Shown: positions 25,666 through 33,031 of the stretch, in pieces
Numbering within the stretch: position 1 is the stretch's first letter
Layout: each line of letters opens with the position of its first letter
The notes under the pieces: model-generated
Told to the model about the DNA's origin: nothing
What the model saw: the letters and a program-made list of their open reading frames with translations, nothing else
Databases searched by the model: none
From: Cohnella sp. AR92
GTDB taxonomy: Bacteria; Bacillota; Bacilli; Paenibacillales; Paenibacillaceae
DNA: 64,000 nucleotides
Direction of reading: 5' to 3'
Assembly (NCBI RefSeq): GCF_003990975.1
Contig: NZ_RZJR01000008.1
Coordinates: forward strand, 140 to 64,139
Position numbers and translations under genes: made by a program

Positions 25666-27204
25666 TTAGAATTTTAGCAGCTCGAACAGGTCGTCGAGCG
25701 AGTCGGTCGCCTTCATCCATTCCGCGATGACGCGGAAGTCGCCGGACAAAGCGCGGTCGCGGTCCACGAACGGGACGCGCTCCCGCACGGAGCGGTACAG
25801 CCAGCCCGTTCCTTCGCCCAACAGCGCGGGGTTGCGGAAGTCGGCCGCTTGCGCTCCGCACAGCAGCTCGATGGCGAGCACGTGGTACGCGTTGTCGACG
25901 ATCTGCCTCGCTTTCCGAGCGCCGATCGTCCCCATGCTCACGTGATCCTCCTGATTGCCGGAGGATGGAATCGAATCGACGCTTGCGGGATGCGCAAGCG
26001 ATTTGTTCTCCGAGACGACCGCGGCGGCCGCGTATTGTGCGATCATGAAGCCGGACTCCACTCCGCCGTTCTCCGTCAGGAAAGGAGGCAGTTGCTCGTT
26101 CAGATGCGGATTCACCAGACGCTCCAAGCGCCGCTCGGCGATGTTCGCGAGCTCCGCCGCGCCGATCGCCAGGTGATCCATAGCCAGCGCGATCGGCTGG
26201 CCGTGGAAGTTCCCGCCCGAGATGACGCGGTCCTCGTCCGCGAAGATGAGCGGATTGTCGGTCGCGGAGTTGATCTCGATCTCCAGCTTCTCTTCGACAT
26301 AGGCGACGGCGTCTCGGCTCGCGCCGTGCACCTGAGGCGCACAGCGCAGCGAATAAGCATCCTGCACGCGGCGCTCCCCTTGGGCGGTCATCAGCTTGCT
26401 GCCCGCCGTAAGCTTGCGGATCCGCGCGGCGGATTGCCGCTGTCCTCGATGCGGACGAATCGCATGCGTCGCGTCGTCGAATGCGTCGCGCACGCCGTAC
26501 AGAGCTTCGGCTGTCAGCGCGGCGGCATTGTCCGCCCAGTCTGAGAGACGCTTCGCGTCCCAGCAGGCAAGCACTCCGACAGCCGTCATCACCTGCGTGC
26601 CGTTGATGAGCGCCAGCCCTTCCTTCGCCTCCAGCGCAATCGGCGTGAGGCCGGCCCGAGCCATCGCCTCTCCTCCAGGGAGACGCTCTCCCTGATAGAA
26701 AGCTTCGCCTTCCCCTAGCAGCACAAGCGCCAGATGCGAGAGCGGAGCCAGATCGCCGCTTGCGCCAAGCGAGCCTTGCTCGGGCACGACGGGCGTCACG
26801 CCGCGATTCAGCATCTCGGTCATGAGCAGCACGACCTCCGGACGGATGCCGGAATAGCCGAGCGCAAGCGCATTGATGCGAAGCAGAAGGATCGCTCGCA
26901 CCGTCTCCTCAGGGAACGGTCGCCCGATGCCGCAAGCATGGCTGCGAATCAGATTAAGCTGAAGCGCCCGCGCGTCCTCCGCCGATATATAAGTGTCGCT
27001 GAATTTGCCGAAGCCGGTCGTCAATCCGTAGACGACCTTGCGTTCGCGCAGCAGCTTTTCAACATAATCTCTAGTGCGCTTCATCGCTTCCATGCTGCCG
27101 TCGTCGATCGTCACCTTGCGGCGATGCCGCGCGACGCGCACCACGTCCTCCAGCGTCAGGGAACGTCCGTCAATCGTTACTTTAATCTCGGCCGTTGTAA
27201 GCAT
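25666..27204 (-). CDS. hutH: Histidine ammonia-lyase HutH
   Basis: HutH removes ammonia from L-histidine to form urocanate, the entry step of the pathway. The 512-residue protein has the MIO-forming Ala-Ser-Gly at about residues 148-150 in GSLGASGDLAPLSH, with VYGLTTGFGKF, LINGTQVMTA, NSATDNPLIF and SIPSSGNQEDHVSMG also present. The ATG at 27204 has AGGTGA upstream; the frame above it runs into a terminator hairpin and is not used. The 200-bp gap to hisD contains that hairpin preceded by UAG triplets, which suggests HutP-controlled antitermination. Confidence 0.97.
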   Translation of the reverse strand: MLTTAEIKVTIDGRSLTLEDVVRVARHRRKVTIDDGSMEAMKRTRDYVEKLLRERKVVYGLTTGFGKFSDTYISAEDARALQLNLIRSHACGIGRPFPEETVRAILLLRINALALGYSGIRPEVVLLMTEMLNRGVTPVVPEQGSLGASGDLAPLSHLALVLLGEGEAFYQGERLPGGEAMARAGLTPIALEAKEGLALINGTQVMTAVGVLACWDAKRLSDWADNAAALTAEALYGVRDAFDDATHAIRPHRGQRQSAARIRKLTAGSKLMTAQGERRVQDAYSLRCAPQVHGASRDAVAYVEEKLEIEINSATDNPLIFADEDRVISGGNFHGQPIALAMDHLAIGAAELANIAERRLERLVNPHLNEQLPPFLTENGGVESGFMIAQYAAAAVVSENKSLAHPASVDSIPSSGNQEDHVSMGTIGARKARQIVDNAYHVLAIELLCGAQAADFRNPALLGEGTGWLYRSVRERVPFVDRDRALSGDFRVIAEWMKATDSLDDLFELLKF

Positions 27205-27229
27205 AACGTCACCTGCTTTACGAATAATG

Positions 27230-27281
27230 AAAAAAGCCCATACCAAATCGGGGGTACCGGCTTCTAAATCACTAATCGCTA
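27230..27281 (-). promoter_or_regulatory. Candidate HutP antitermination site upstream of hutH
   Basis: On the minus strand three UAG triplets start at 27281, 27274 and 27266 (spacers of 4 and 5 nt), followed directly by AAG and a hairpin whose stem pairs AAGCC-TACC with GGTA-GGCTT around a short internal loop, then six T ending at 27230. This is a terminator between hisD and hutH. Known HutP sites in Bacillus consist of NAG triplets separated by 4 nt next to such a terminator, and hutP is present in this cluster. The 5-nt spacer is a deviation from the ideal pattern. Confidence 0.6.
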
Positions 27282-27404
27282 TATGGCCGATGGCTGACTG
27301 AACAATTCGGTTGCTAAAGAACGAATGAAGAGTGCTGCACCTGCTGCTAAAACGTCTACTGACTTCTACTGAAATCCTACTCGAATTCTGCTGCTATCAT
27401 TACA

Positions 27405-28694
27405 TCAATCCGCTATGCCGCCGCTCTCATCTAGACGGAGCTCCACCGAACGAGCGTGGGCTTGAAGCCCTTCAAACCTCGCAAGCGCGGAGATCTTCCA
27501 GCCGTTCTCTAGCATATCTTGACGGCTGTAGCGGACGACACTCGTCTTCTTGACGAAGTCGTCGACCGATAAGCCTGAAGAGAAACGCGCGGTGCGGCCC
27601 GTCGGCAGCACATGGTTCGTTCCGACGAAGTAGTCGCCGATCGCAACCGGGCTGTCGTCTCCGATGAAGATCGCCCCGGCATGCTTGATCTTGCCTAGAT
27701 GGGCGAACGGGTCGCGGGTCTGAATCTCCAGATGCTCTGTCGCCAGCTCGTTGACGATGGCGATCGCTTCGTCCAGATCGGCAGCCACGCAGATCGCGCC
27801 GGTACGTTCGACCGCTTGTGCCGCGATGGTCTTGCGATCCAGCGTCTCGAGCTGCCGGACGGCTTGCTCTTGAACCTCCTTGGCCAGCGCAGCGGACGTC
27901 GTGACGAGCGTTACCGAGGCGAGCGGATCGTGCTCCGCTTGGGCGAGCAAATCGGCCGCAATATACGCGGCATTCGCCGTCTCGTCGGCAAGAATGACGA
28001 CCTCGCTCGGGCCGGCGATCATGTCGATGCCGACCTGGCCGAACACCTCTCGCTTCGCCGTCGCGACGTAGGCGTTGCCCGGTCCGGTGATTTTGTCCAC
28101 CTTGCGGATCGTCTCCGTCCCGTATGCCAGCGCGGCGATTGCCTGAGCCCCCCCGACCTTGTATATCTCGGCGATGCCCAGCTCGCTCGCGGCGACGAGT
28201 ACAGCCGGATTGAGATGCCCGTCCATGCCAGGCGGCGTCGTCATGGCGATCTCCTTCACCCCGGCGACAAGCGCCGGAATCGCATTCATCATGACGGAGG
28301 TCGGATAGGCCGCCGTTCCTCCCGGCACGTACAGGCCGACCCTCTCAAGCGGAATGACCAATTGGCCCAAAATCGTGCCGGACTCCGTCGTTCTCATCCA
28401 CGATTGGAGCAGCTGCCGCTCGTGATAATCGCGGATGTTGGCGATCGCCTCCCGGATCGCAACCAACACCTCCGGGTCGATCCGCCGGTACGCTTCCGCG
28501 ATCTCCTCATCTTGAACGGCATGCTTCGTCAGCGCGACGCGGTCGAACTTCTCCGTCATTCGAAGAAGAGCGGCGTCGCCGTCCCTGCGGACTTCTTCTA
28601 TAATGTGCAGCACGGCCTCGCGGCGTTCCTGCGCGCCCGTCGCCGCCTCCGTCTGGGCGACATTCAGCTCGTGCCTCTCCACGATTCGCAGCAT
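27405..28694 (-). CDS. hisD: Histidinol dehydrogenase HisD
   Basis: HisD oxidises L-histidinol to L-histidine in two NAD-dependent steps. The 429-residue protein has [50 protein letters not shown], the zinc ligands around AEHDPLAS and the catalytic Glu-His in [13 protein letters not shown]. The start at 28694 follows AGGTGA by 9 nt; an open frame further upstream in another gene's shadow is disregarded. It lies 53 nt after the ABC ATPase and before hutH, in the middle of a histidine catabolic cluster, so a role in using external histidinol is worth considering alongside biosynthesis. Confidence 0.95.
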   Translation of the reverse strand: MLRIVERHELNVAQTEAATGAQERREAVLHIIEEVRRDGDAALLRMTEKFDRVALTKHAVQDEEIAEAYRRIDPEVLVAIREAIANIRDYHERQLLQSWMRTTESGTILGQLVIPLERVGLYVPGGTAAYPTSVMMNAIPALVAGVKEIAMTTPPGMDGHLNPAVLVAASELGIAEIYKVGGAQAIAALAYGTETIRKVDKITGPGNAYVATAKREVFGQVGIDMIAGPSEVVILADETANAAYIAADLLAQAEHDPLASVTLVTTSAALAKEVQEQAVRQLETLDRKTIAAQAVERTGAICVAADLDEAIAIVNELATEHLEIQTRDPFAHLGKIKHAGAIFIGDDSPVAIGDYFVGTNHVLPTGRTARFSSGLSVDDFVKKTSVVRYSRQDMLENGWKISALARFEGLQAHARSVELRLDESGGIAD

Positions 28695-28747
28695 GTAGAA
28701 CTCACCTCTCCCTAAGCCATCCAATTCCGTTGAACCTTCATATATTC

Positions 28748-29575
28748 TCAGCCGTTCGCGGCCAGCTTCTTCAGCGCCTTCTGCCGCTCCAGCTCGGAGA
28801 CGATCTCCCGCTTGTAATGAACGAAATCGTCGGTGAGCATGTCGTTCCAATCCCGCGATTTGTTCATTTGAATCGAGATTTCCTTCGCGACGCGACCGGG
28901 ATGCGCGCTCATGACATAGACCCGGTCGGACAGGTAGATCGCCTCGTCGACGTCGTGCGTGACGAACAGGACGCCGCACTTCTCCTCTTCCCAGATTCGA
29001 AGCAGCAGATCCTGCATATCCCGCCGTGTCTGCGCGTCCAGCGCTCCGAACGGCTCGTCCATGAGCAGCAGCTTAGGCCGATACACGAGCGCTCTTGCGA
29101 TCGCGACCCGCTGCTGCATGCCGCCTGACATCTGCGCCGGATAGTGCCGTTCGAATCCCTTGAGGCCGACCAATTCGAGAAAATGATAGGCCGTTTTTTT
29201 TTTCTGCGCGCTGCTTAGACCTTTCGTCTTCTTCAAGGCGAACGCGACGTTCTCCCAAGCGTGCATCCATGGCAGCAGACTGTATTGCTGGAAAACGACG
29301 CCGCGGTCTCTACCCGCTCCGACGATCGGAGCTCCATTCAACTCAAGCGATCCGCTTGTCATGGAATCGAGACCGGCCACCAGCCGCAGGAAGGTTGACT
29401 TGCCGCAGCCGGAAGGGCCGAGCAGCGAGATAAACTCACCTTGATTAATGTAGAGGTGAACGCGGTCGAGCGCCGTGATCTCCTTCTTGTTGCTCATGAA
29501 CGTCTTCGTGACGTTATTCGCGAGCAGCATAATTCCCCTTGCTTCCGTTTGCTCCTCCGCCCATTGCATCGCCAT
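28748..29575 (-). CDS. ABC importer ATPase (NitT/TauT type)
   Basis: The 275-residue ATPase powers import together with the permease upstream. It has Walker [10 protein letters not shown], the signature [15 protein letters not shown], Walker [14 protein letters not shown] and the switch His in [16 protein letters not shown]. This arrangement matches the TauB/SsuB/ThiZ group. The ATG at 29575 follows GGGGTGA, which also contains the permease stop. Its place between hutP and hisD suggests that the imported compound is histidine, urocanate, histidinol or another imidazole; substrate is inferred from context only. Confidence 0.9.
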   Translation of the reverse strand: MAMQWAEEQTEARGIMLLANNVTKTFMSNKKEITALDRVHLYINQGEFISLLGPSGCGKSTFLRLVAGLDSMTSGSLELNGAPIVGAGRDRGVVFQQYSLLPWMHAWENVAFALKKTKGLSSAQKKKTAYHFLELVGLKGFERHYPAQMSGGMQQRVAIARALVYRPKLLLMDEPFGALDAQTRRDMQDLLLRIWEEEKCGVLFVTHDVDEAIYLSDRVYVMSAHPGRVAKEISIQMNKSRDWNDMLTDDFVHYKREIVSELERQKALKKLAANG

Positions 29576-29582
29576 CACCGTC

Positions 29583-30353
29583 TCACCCCTTCGCTTTCTC
29601 CAACGTTTTCCACGGGAACATCTTGCGGTACAGCAGCCCGAACAATTGGTCGGTAATGAGCCCGAACAGGCCGATGACCAGAATGCCGAGCACGATCCGG
29701 TCGGTCGCCAGGTACCGCTGCGCCTGCATGATCCGGAAGCCAAGGCCGTCGGAAGCGGCAACGAGCTCGGCGACGACGAGATAGGTCCAAGCCCAGCCCC
29801 ACGTCGTCCGGAACGTATCCATCATGCCCGGCAGCGCCGCGCGGAACACGATGTTGCGGGTCGTTTCGCCTTTGCTGAAGCCGAGCGTGTGGCCGACTTC
29901 CAGCAGCGACTTGTTGACCGTCTTGCAGTTGTCCGCGATCATAATCACTTCTTGGAAAAACACGCCGAGGAACAAAATAAAGAACTTCTGCATATCGGAA
30001 GTGCCGAACCACAAAATCGACAGCGGAATGAAGGCGGCGGCCGGCATGTAGCGAATCAGCGCGACGATCGGCTCGCAGATCGCCTGCCAGGAACGCGACG
30101 TCGCCATCATCATGCCGATCGGCACCGCGAAGATCGTGGAGATAACGAAGCCCATCAGAATTCGGTAGAAGCTGACGCCGACGTCGCGGAAGAAGATGCC
30201 TTCCCCGATCTCTTCGCCCAGCGCGTTAAGCGTGCCGCCAGGGGTCGGCAGGAACAGCGGATCGATCATGTTCGAATAGGTGACGATCGACCAGACCGCG
30301 ACAACGACAAGGATGCTGACCAATGATATTAGCGTATATTTTCGCAAGTGCAT
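29583..30353 (-). CDS. ABC importer permease (NitT/TauT type)
   Basis: This 256-residue inner-membrane protein has about six hydrophobic helices and the cytoplasmic EAA-type loop SLLEVGHTLGFSKGETTRNIVFRAALPG that contacts the ATPase, here cited in part as SLLEVGHTLGFSKGE. It resembles SsuC/TauC/ThiX. The ATG at 30353 lies just after the hutP stop with AGGTGG between; an earlier in-frame start at 30401 would overlap hutP. It forms an importer with the ATPase downstream and the lipoprotein at 30923-31945. Confidence 0.9.
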   Translation of the reverse strand: MHLRKYTLISLVSILVVVAVWSIVTYSNMIDPLFLPTPGGTLNALGEEIGEGIFFRDVGVSFYRILMGFVISTIFAVPIGMMMATSRSWQAICEPIVALIRYMPAAAFIPLSILWFGTSDMQKFFILFLGVFFQEVIMIADNCKTVNKSLLEVGHTLGFSKGETTRNIVFRAALPGMMDTFRTTWGWAWTYLVVAELVAASDGLGFRIMQAQRYLATDRIVLGILVIGLFGLITDQLFGLLYRKMFPWKTLEKAKG

Positions 30354-30360
30354 CGCCCAC

Positions 30361-30825
30361 CTAAATATGATTAAAACCAAAGCCGATGGTTTCGTGTTCA
30401 AAGCCTTTTTTGGGTGCTCCTATCGTTCCGTAAATCGCGACCGCGATCCAATCCCCCTCGTGCTCCACGGGGCCGCCGGAGAACTTGCCTCTGACGATGG
30501 AGAACGTAAGGCCGACCGTCCGGAGAATGTTGCCGAACTGCACCTCGCCCCGGCCCACGCCTTGCAGAGCCTCGATGATGGCGTGATACACCGCGTGCAC
30601 TTCCCGGTACGATTCGCTGTCGATAATGCGATTGTTCTTCGCCGCCGTCTCGATCGCGGCAATGACCTTCATCATGTCCATGGCTCCCACCCGGCCGATC
30701 GTGAACCGATAGCCTTCGGCGATGAGCCCCCGCTCGACCGTTCTGCGCCATTCGTGATCCTGCAGCACGGCGAGCAGAATCGCCAGCTTGCCGACGGGAA
30801 ACTTAGAGACCGATTCGCTGTCCAT
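30361..30825 (-). CDS. hutP: Hut operon antiterminator HutP
   Basis: HutP is a hexameric RNA-binding protein that, with L-histidine and Mg2+, binds NAG triplets in hut mRNA and prevents terminator formation. The 154-residue product matches Bacillus HutP closely: GRVGAMDMMKVIAAIETA, the metal histidines 77 and 81 in REVHAVYHAIIEAL, LRTVGLTFSIVRG, GDWIAVAIYGTIGAP, and His144 in EHETIGFGFNHI at the end. In Bacillus hutP is the first gene of the hut operon; here it is inside an ABC importer operon, between the binding protein and the permease. Two matching RNA sites occur in the window. Confidence 0.95.
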   Translation of the reverse strand: MDSESVSKFPVGKLAILLAVLQDHEWRRTVERGLIAEGYRFTIGRVGAMDMMKVIAAIETAAKNNRIIDSESYREVHAVYHAIIEALQGVGRGEVQFGNILRTVGLTFSIVRGKFSGGPVEHEGDWIAVAIYGTIGAPKKGFEHETIGFGFNHI

Positions 30826-30922
30826 CCTTCCGCTCCCCTCTCTTCCGGCGGTTCCGCCCCCCCTCTCGGAGGAAGGCGAAACGCTGCCTGCTCTTCTCTT
30901 ATGCCTTCTCTTATAAATACGA

Positions 30923-31945
30923 TTATTTCAGCTGGAACATTTGCTCCAGATCGACTTGCTTGTCCAGCACCTTCTGCTCGGTGAGAATCGTCTGAATGCT
31001 GCCCGCCGTCTTCAGGAAGTCGCCAGAATCGGCAAGCGCCGTCTGATCGGCCGACGTGAAGTAGTCGAGTCCTTCGAGGATGACCGGCAGATCGGCTGCG
31101 TCGAGGCCGCTCTTCTCGGCGACGATCTTGTCGCCCGTCTTCTGGTTGCTGTTCCAGTAAGCGAGAGTCTCGTCCCATACCTGCTTGAGCTTGTCCTTCA
31201 CTTCCGGATGCTCGGCGAGGTAGTCTGCCTTGATTACCGCGACGTCGCTGATTAGACCCGGAGCGTTCTCGCCGGAGTAGATCAGTTGCACATCGCCCTT
31301 CGACTTGACGGTGGAGATGTATGGCTCATACGTGACAGCCGCGTCCACTTTGCCGGAGAGAAGAGCGAGACCGGCGTCGGAAGCCGGCATGTAGACGACT
31401 TTGACATCGTCGATCGTCATGCCGTTGTCGCTGAGCGCTTCGCGCAGCAGAAGGTCGGACGTCGTGCCTTCTTCGAAGGCGACCTTCTTGCCCTTTAGGT
31501 CGGCGACGCTCTTGACGCTGCCCGTTGCGAGAACCGCGTCGGCTGTACGGGATTGGTCGAGCAGCACGATGCCGTTCAGGTTCAGATCGTTGTTGCCGAC
31601 CATCTTGATTGCCGTGTGCGCCGCGATGTTCGCGACCTTGATGTTGTCCGAAGCGAATGCGGCGTTGATGTCCGAATCCTGATTGAAGTTGACGACCGTG
31701 ACGTCCAGACCGTATTTCTCGAAAATTCCCTCTTCGGCGGCGATCCACCACGGAGCGTAGCCGACCCACGGCTCGACCCCCATCTTGAAGCTGAGAACCT
31801 CTTCGGAAGAGGCCTCGCTCGCGGAAGCGCTGGCGCTCGGACTTGCCGCCGAGTCCCCGTTGTTGCTGCCGTTGCTGCCGCAAGCGGACAGCAGAGCCAT
31901 CGCCATCACCGTAACTGCCGTCGTCAACCATTTTTTCTTTTGCAC
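30923..31945 (-). CDS. ABC importer substrate-binding lipoprotein (NitT/TauT/ThiY family)
   Basis: The product of about 340 residues has a lipoprotein signal with lipobox LLSAC, then a Ser/Ala/Asn-rich linker and a periplasmic-binding-type-2 domain beginning SFKMGVEPWVGYAPWW. Segments such as GIFEKYGLDVTVVNF and KKVAFEEGTTSDLLL are typical of the SsuA/TauA/ThiY group. A GTG at 31945 with GGAG about 8 nt upstream is the best start; a second GTG lies three codons earlier. It is the first gene of the importer-hutP-hut transcript and follows a leader with promoter, NAG triplets and terminator. Specificity is probably for an imidazole compound. Confidence 0.88.
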   Translation of the reverse strand: MQKKKWLTTAVTVMAMALLSACGSNGSNNGDSAASPSASASASEASSEEVLSFKMGVEPWVGYAPWWIAAEEGIFEKYGLDVTVVNFNQDSDINAAFASDNIKVANIAAHTAIKMVGNNDLNLNGIVLLDQSRTADAVLATGSVKSVADLKGKKVAFEEGTTSDLLLREALSDNGMTIDDVKVVYMPASDAGLALLSGKVDAAVTYEPYISTVKSKGDVQLIYSGENAPGLISDVAVIKADYLAEHPEVKDKLKQVWDETLAYWNSNQKTGDKIVAEKSGLDAADLPVILEGLDYFTSADQTALADSGDFLKTAGSIQTILTEQKVLDKQVDLEQMFQLK

Positions 31946-32085
31946 ATGCTCCACTCCATTCCCAGATTGTCGAAGTACCTAACCGGTTGCGAAGGCTTCT
32001 TGGCTGTTCGTTTCGAGTCGCGGCGTTTCCGCCTCCCCCTCGTTGCTCCGTGCATACCTGGCAATTAGGCCGGCAACTCCCCCCT

Positions 32086-32162
32086 TAAAAAAATAAAATG
32101 TGCTTGATAACAGGAAGACAGACTCCTGTTAATCAAAGGCACATTCTTTAAACTAAGGACTA
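32086..32162 (-). promoter_or_regulatory. Candidate HutP antitermination leader upstream of the importer-hutP operon
   Basis: On the minus strand UAG, UAG and AAG start at 32162, 32155 and 32148, an exact 7-nt period with 4-nt spacers, which is the known HutP recognition pattern. Immediately after comes a long hairpin (32097-32145) built from AATGTGC/GCACATT, TTGAT/ATCAA and AACAGGA/TCCTGTT stems, then a T-rich run ending near 32086. A sigma-A-like promoter lies just upstream. The arrangement fits a transcript that stops unless HutP binds. Confidence 0.72.
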
Positions 32163-32178
32163 TATAGCGCTTATTTAT

Positions 32179-32207
32179 ACTCTAATCGCGCATTGTAGGC
32201 TTGTCAA
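32179..32207 (-). promoter_or_regulatory. Sigma-A-like promoter of the importer-hutP operon
   Basis: On the minus strand TTGACA (32207-32202) is followed after 17 bp by TAGAGT (32184-32179). The -35 box is perfect and the -10 box matches four of six positions. Transcription would begin near 32172, just ahead of the NAG triplets. Confidence 0.6.
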
Positions 32208-32329
32208 TAACTTAATGTTAACTTTTATTACATTTGACGAATAATCCAGGCCTCATTTAGGCCTAGTGAGGAATAATTAAGCATTTAATCCCATATCGAC
32301 ACGTTTGTGCGTTAGTTAATATCACATGA

Positions 32330-32935
32330 CTACATGGCTCTACGCCTTCGCGACCGATTCCGGTGCTCGCTTACGCCGAAGATGGTGAGCAACAGCACGC
32401 AGAACGCGATGTACGAGTTGGTGAGCAGGCCGATATCTTTGTCCGGGAAAAGGATCGAAGAACTGATAATGCTGAACAAGCCGATGTGCGACAGATTGCC
32501 GACCAGCGTGGAGATCGTATACGGCCACGGTTTGACGCCGGATACGGACGCCAAGAACGAGATCACGTTGTTCGGAACGATAGGAATCGTTCGGAGCACG
32601 ATGATCGTCCATATCCCGTAGTTCTCGAAGTACTTCTTCCACTTGGCGTAACGCCCCGCATGCCGCTGCAGCCTGCGATCGAACCAATCGGCGAACCAGT
32701 ATCGGCAGCAGGCATAGACGACGATCGAGGATACGATGCTGACAAGCCAGCTCATCAGCATTCCTCCCGCAACCCCCAAAGCGGAGATATGCAGAAAAAT
32801 AAGCGTCGAGAAAGGAAAAATACCGAGGAAGCCCTGAATAATGGCAAGCGGCAGAGTGACGAGCACAACATTGTAGCCGCTCAGGCCAAGCGTAGCGAGC
32901 AGCCAATCGATACTATCGTTAATAAGGTCGCTCAT
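32330..32935 (-). CDS. VTT-domain (TVP38/TMEM64/DedA-related) membrane protein
   Basis: The 201-residue integral membrane protein has about five to six hydrophobic helices. The family core is visible as FGIFPFSTLIF-like LGIFPFSTLIF, GGMLMSWLVSIVSSIVVY, the basic loop YAKWKKYFENYG and LRTIPIVPNNVISFLASVSGV, with the conserved Arg-x-x-P-x-x-P-N. VTT/DedA proteins are linked to lipid scrambling or polyprenyl-phosphate recycling; the exact role here is unknown. It has its own leader of about 95 nt and is transcribed toward the hut leader region. Confidence 0.83.
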   Translation of the reverse strand: MSDLINDSIDWLLATLGLSGYNVVLVTLPLAIIQGFLGIFPFSTLIFLHISALGVAGGMLMSWLVSIVSSIVVYACCRYWFADWFDRRLQRHAGRYAKWKKYFENYGIWTIIVLRTIPIVPNNVISFLASVSGVKPWPYTISTLVGNLSHIGLFSIISSSILFPDKDIGLLTNSYIAFCVLLLTIFGVSEHRNRSRRRRAM

Positions 32936-33031
32936 GCTTGCAGTATCTAACCTTCTTTCCTCGACCTGCTATTTCCTATATCATTCTAACACGTTATTCC
33001 ATTCCAAACATTAACATGCGGATTCTCCCGT

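Noticed and set aside
30830-30922. GGCGGAACCGCC palindrome and GC-rich tract between the importer lipoprotein and hutP genes
   Set aside because: No T run and no regulator-like symmetry beyond 12 bp; likely an mRNA stem between a highly expressed binding protein gene and its neighbours.
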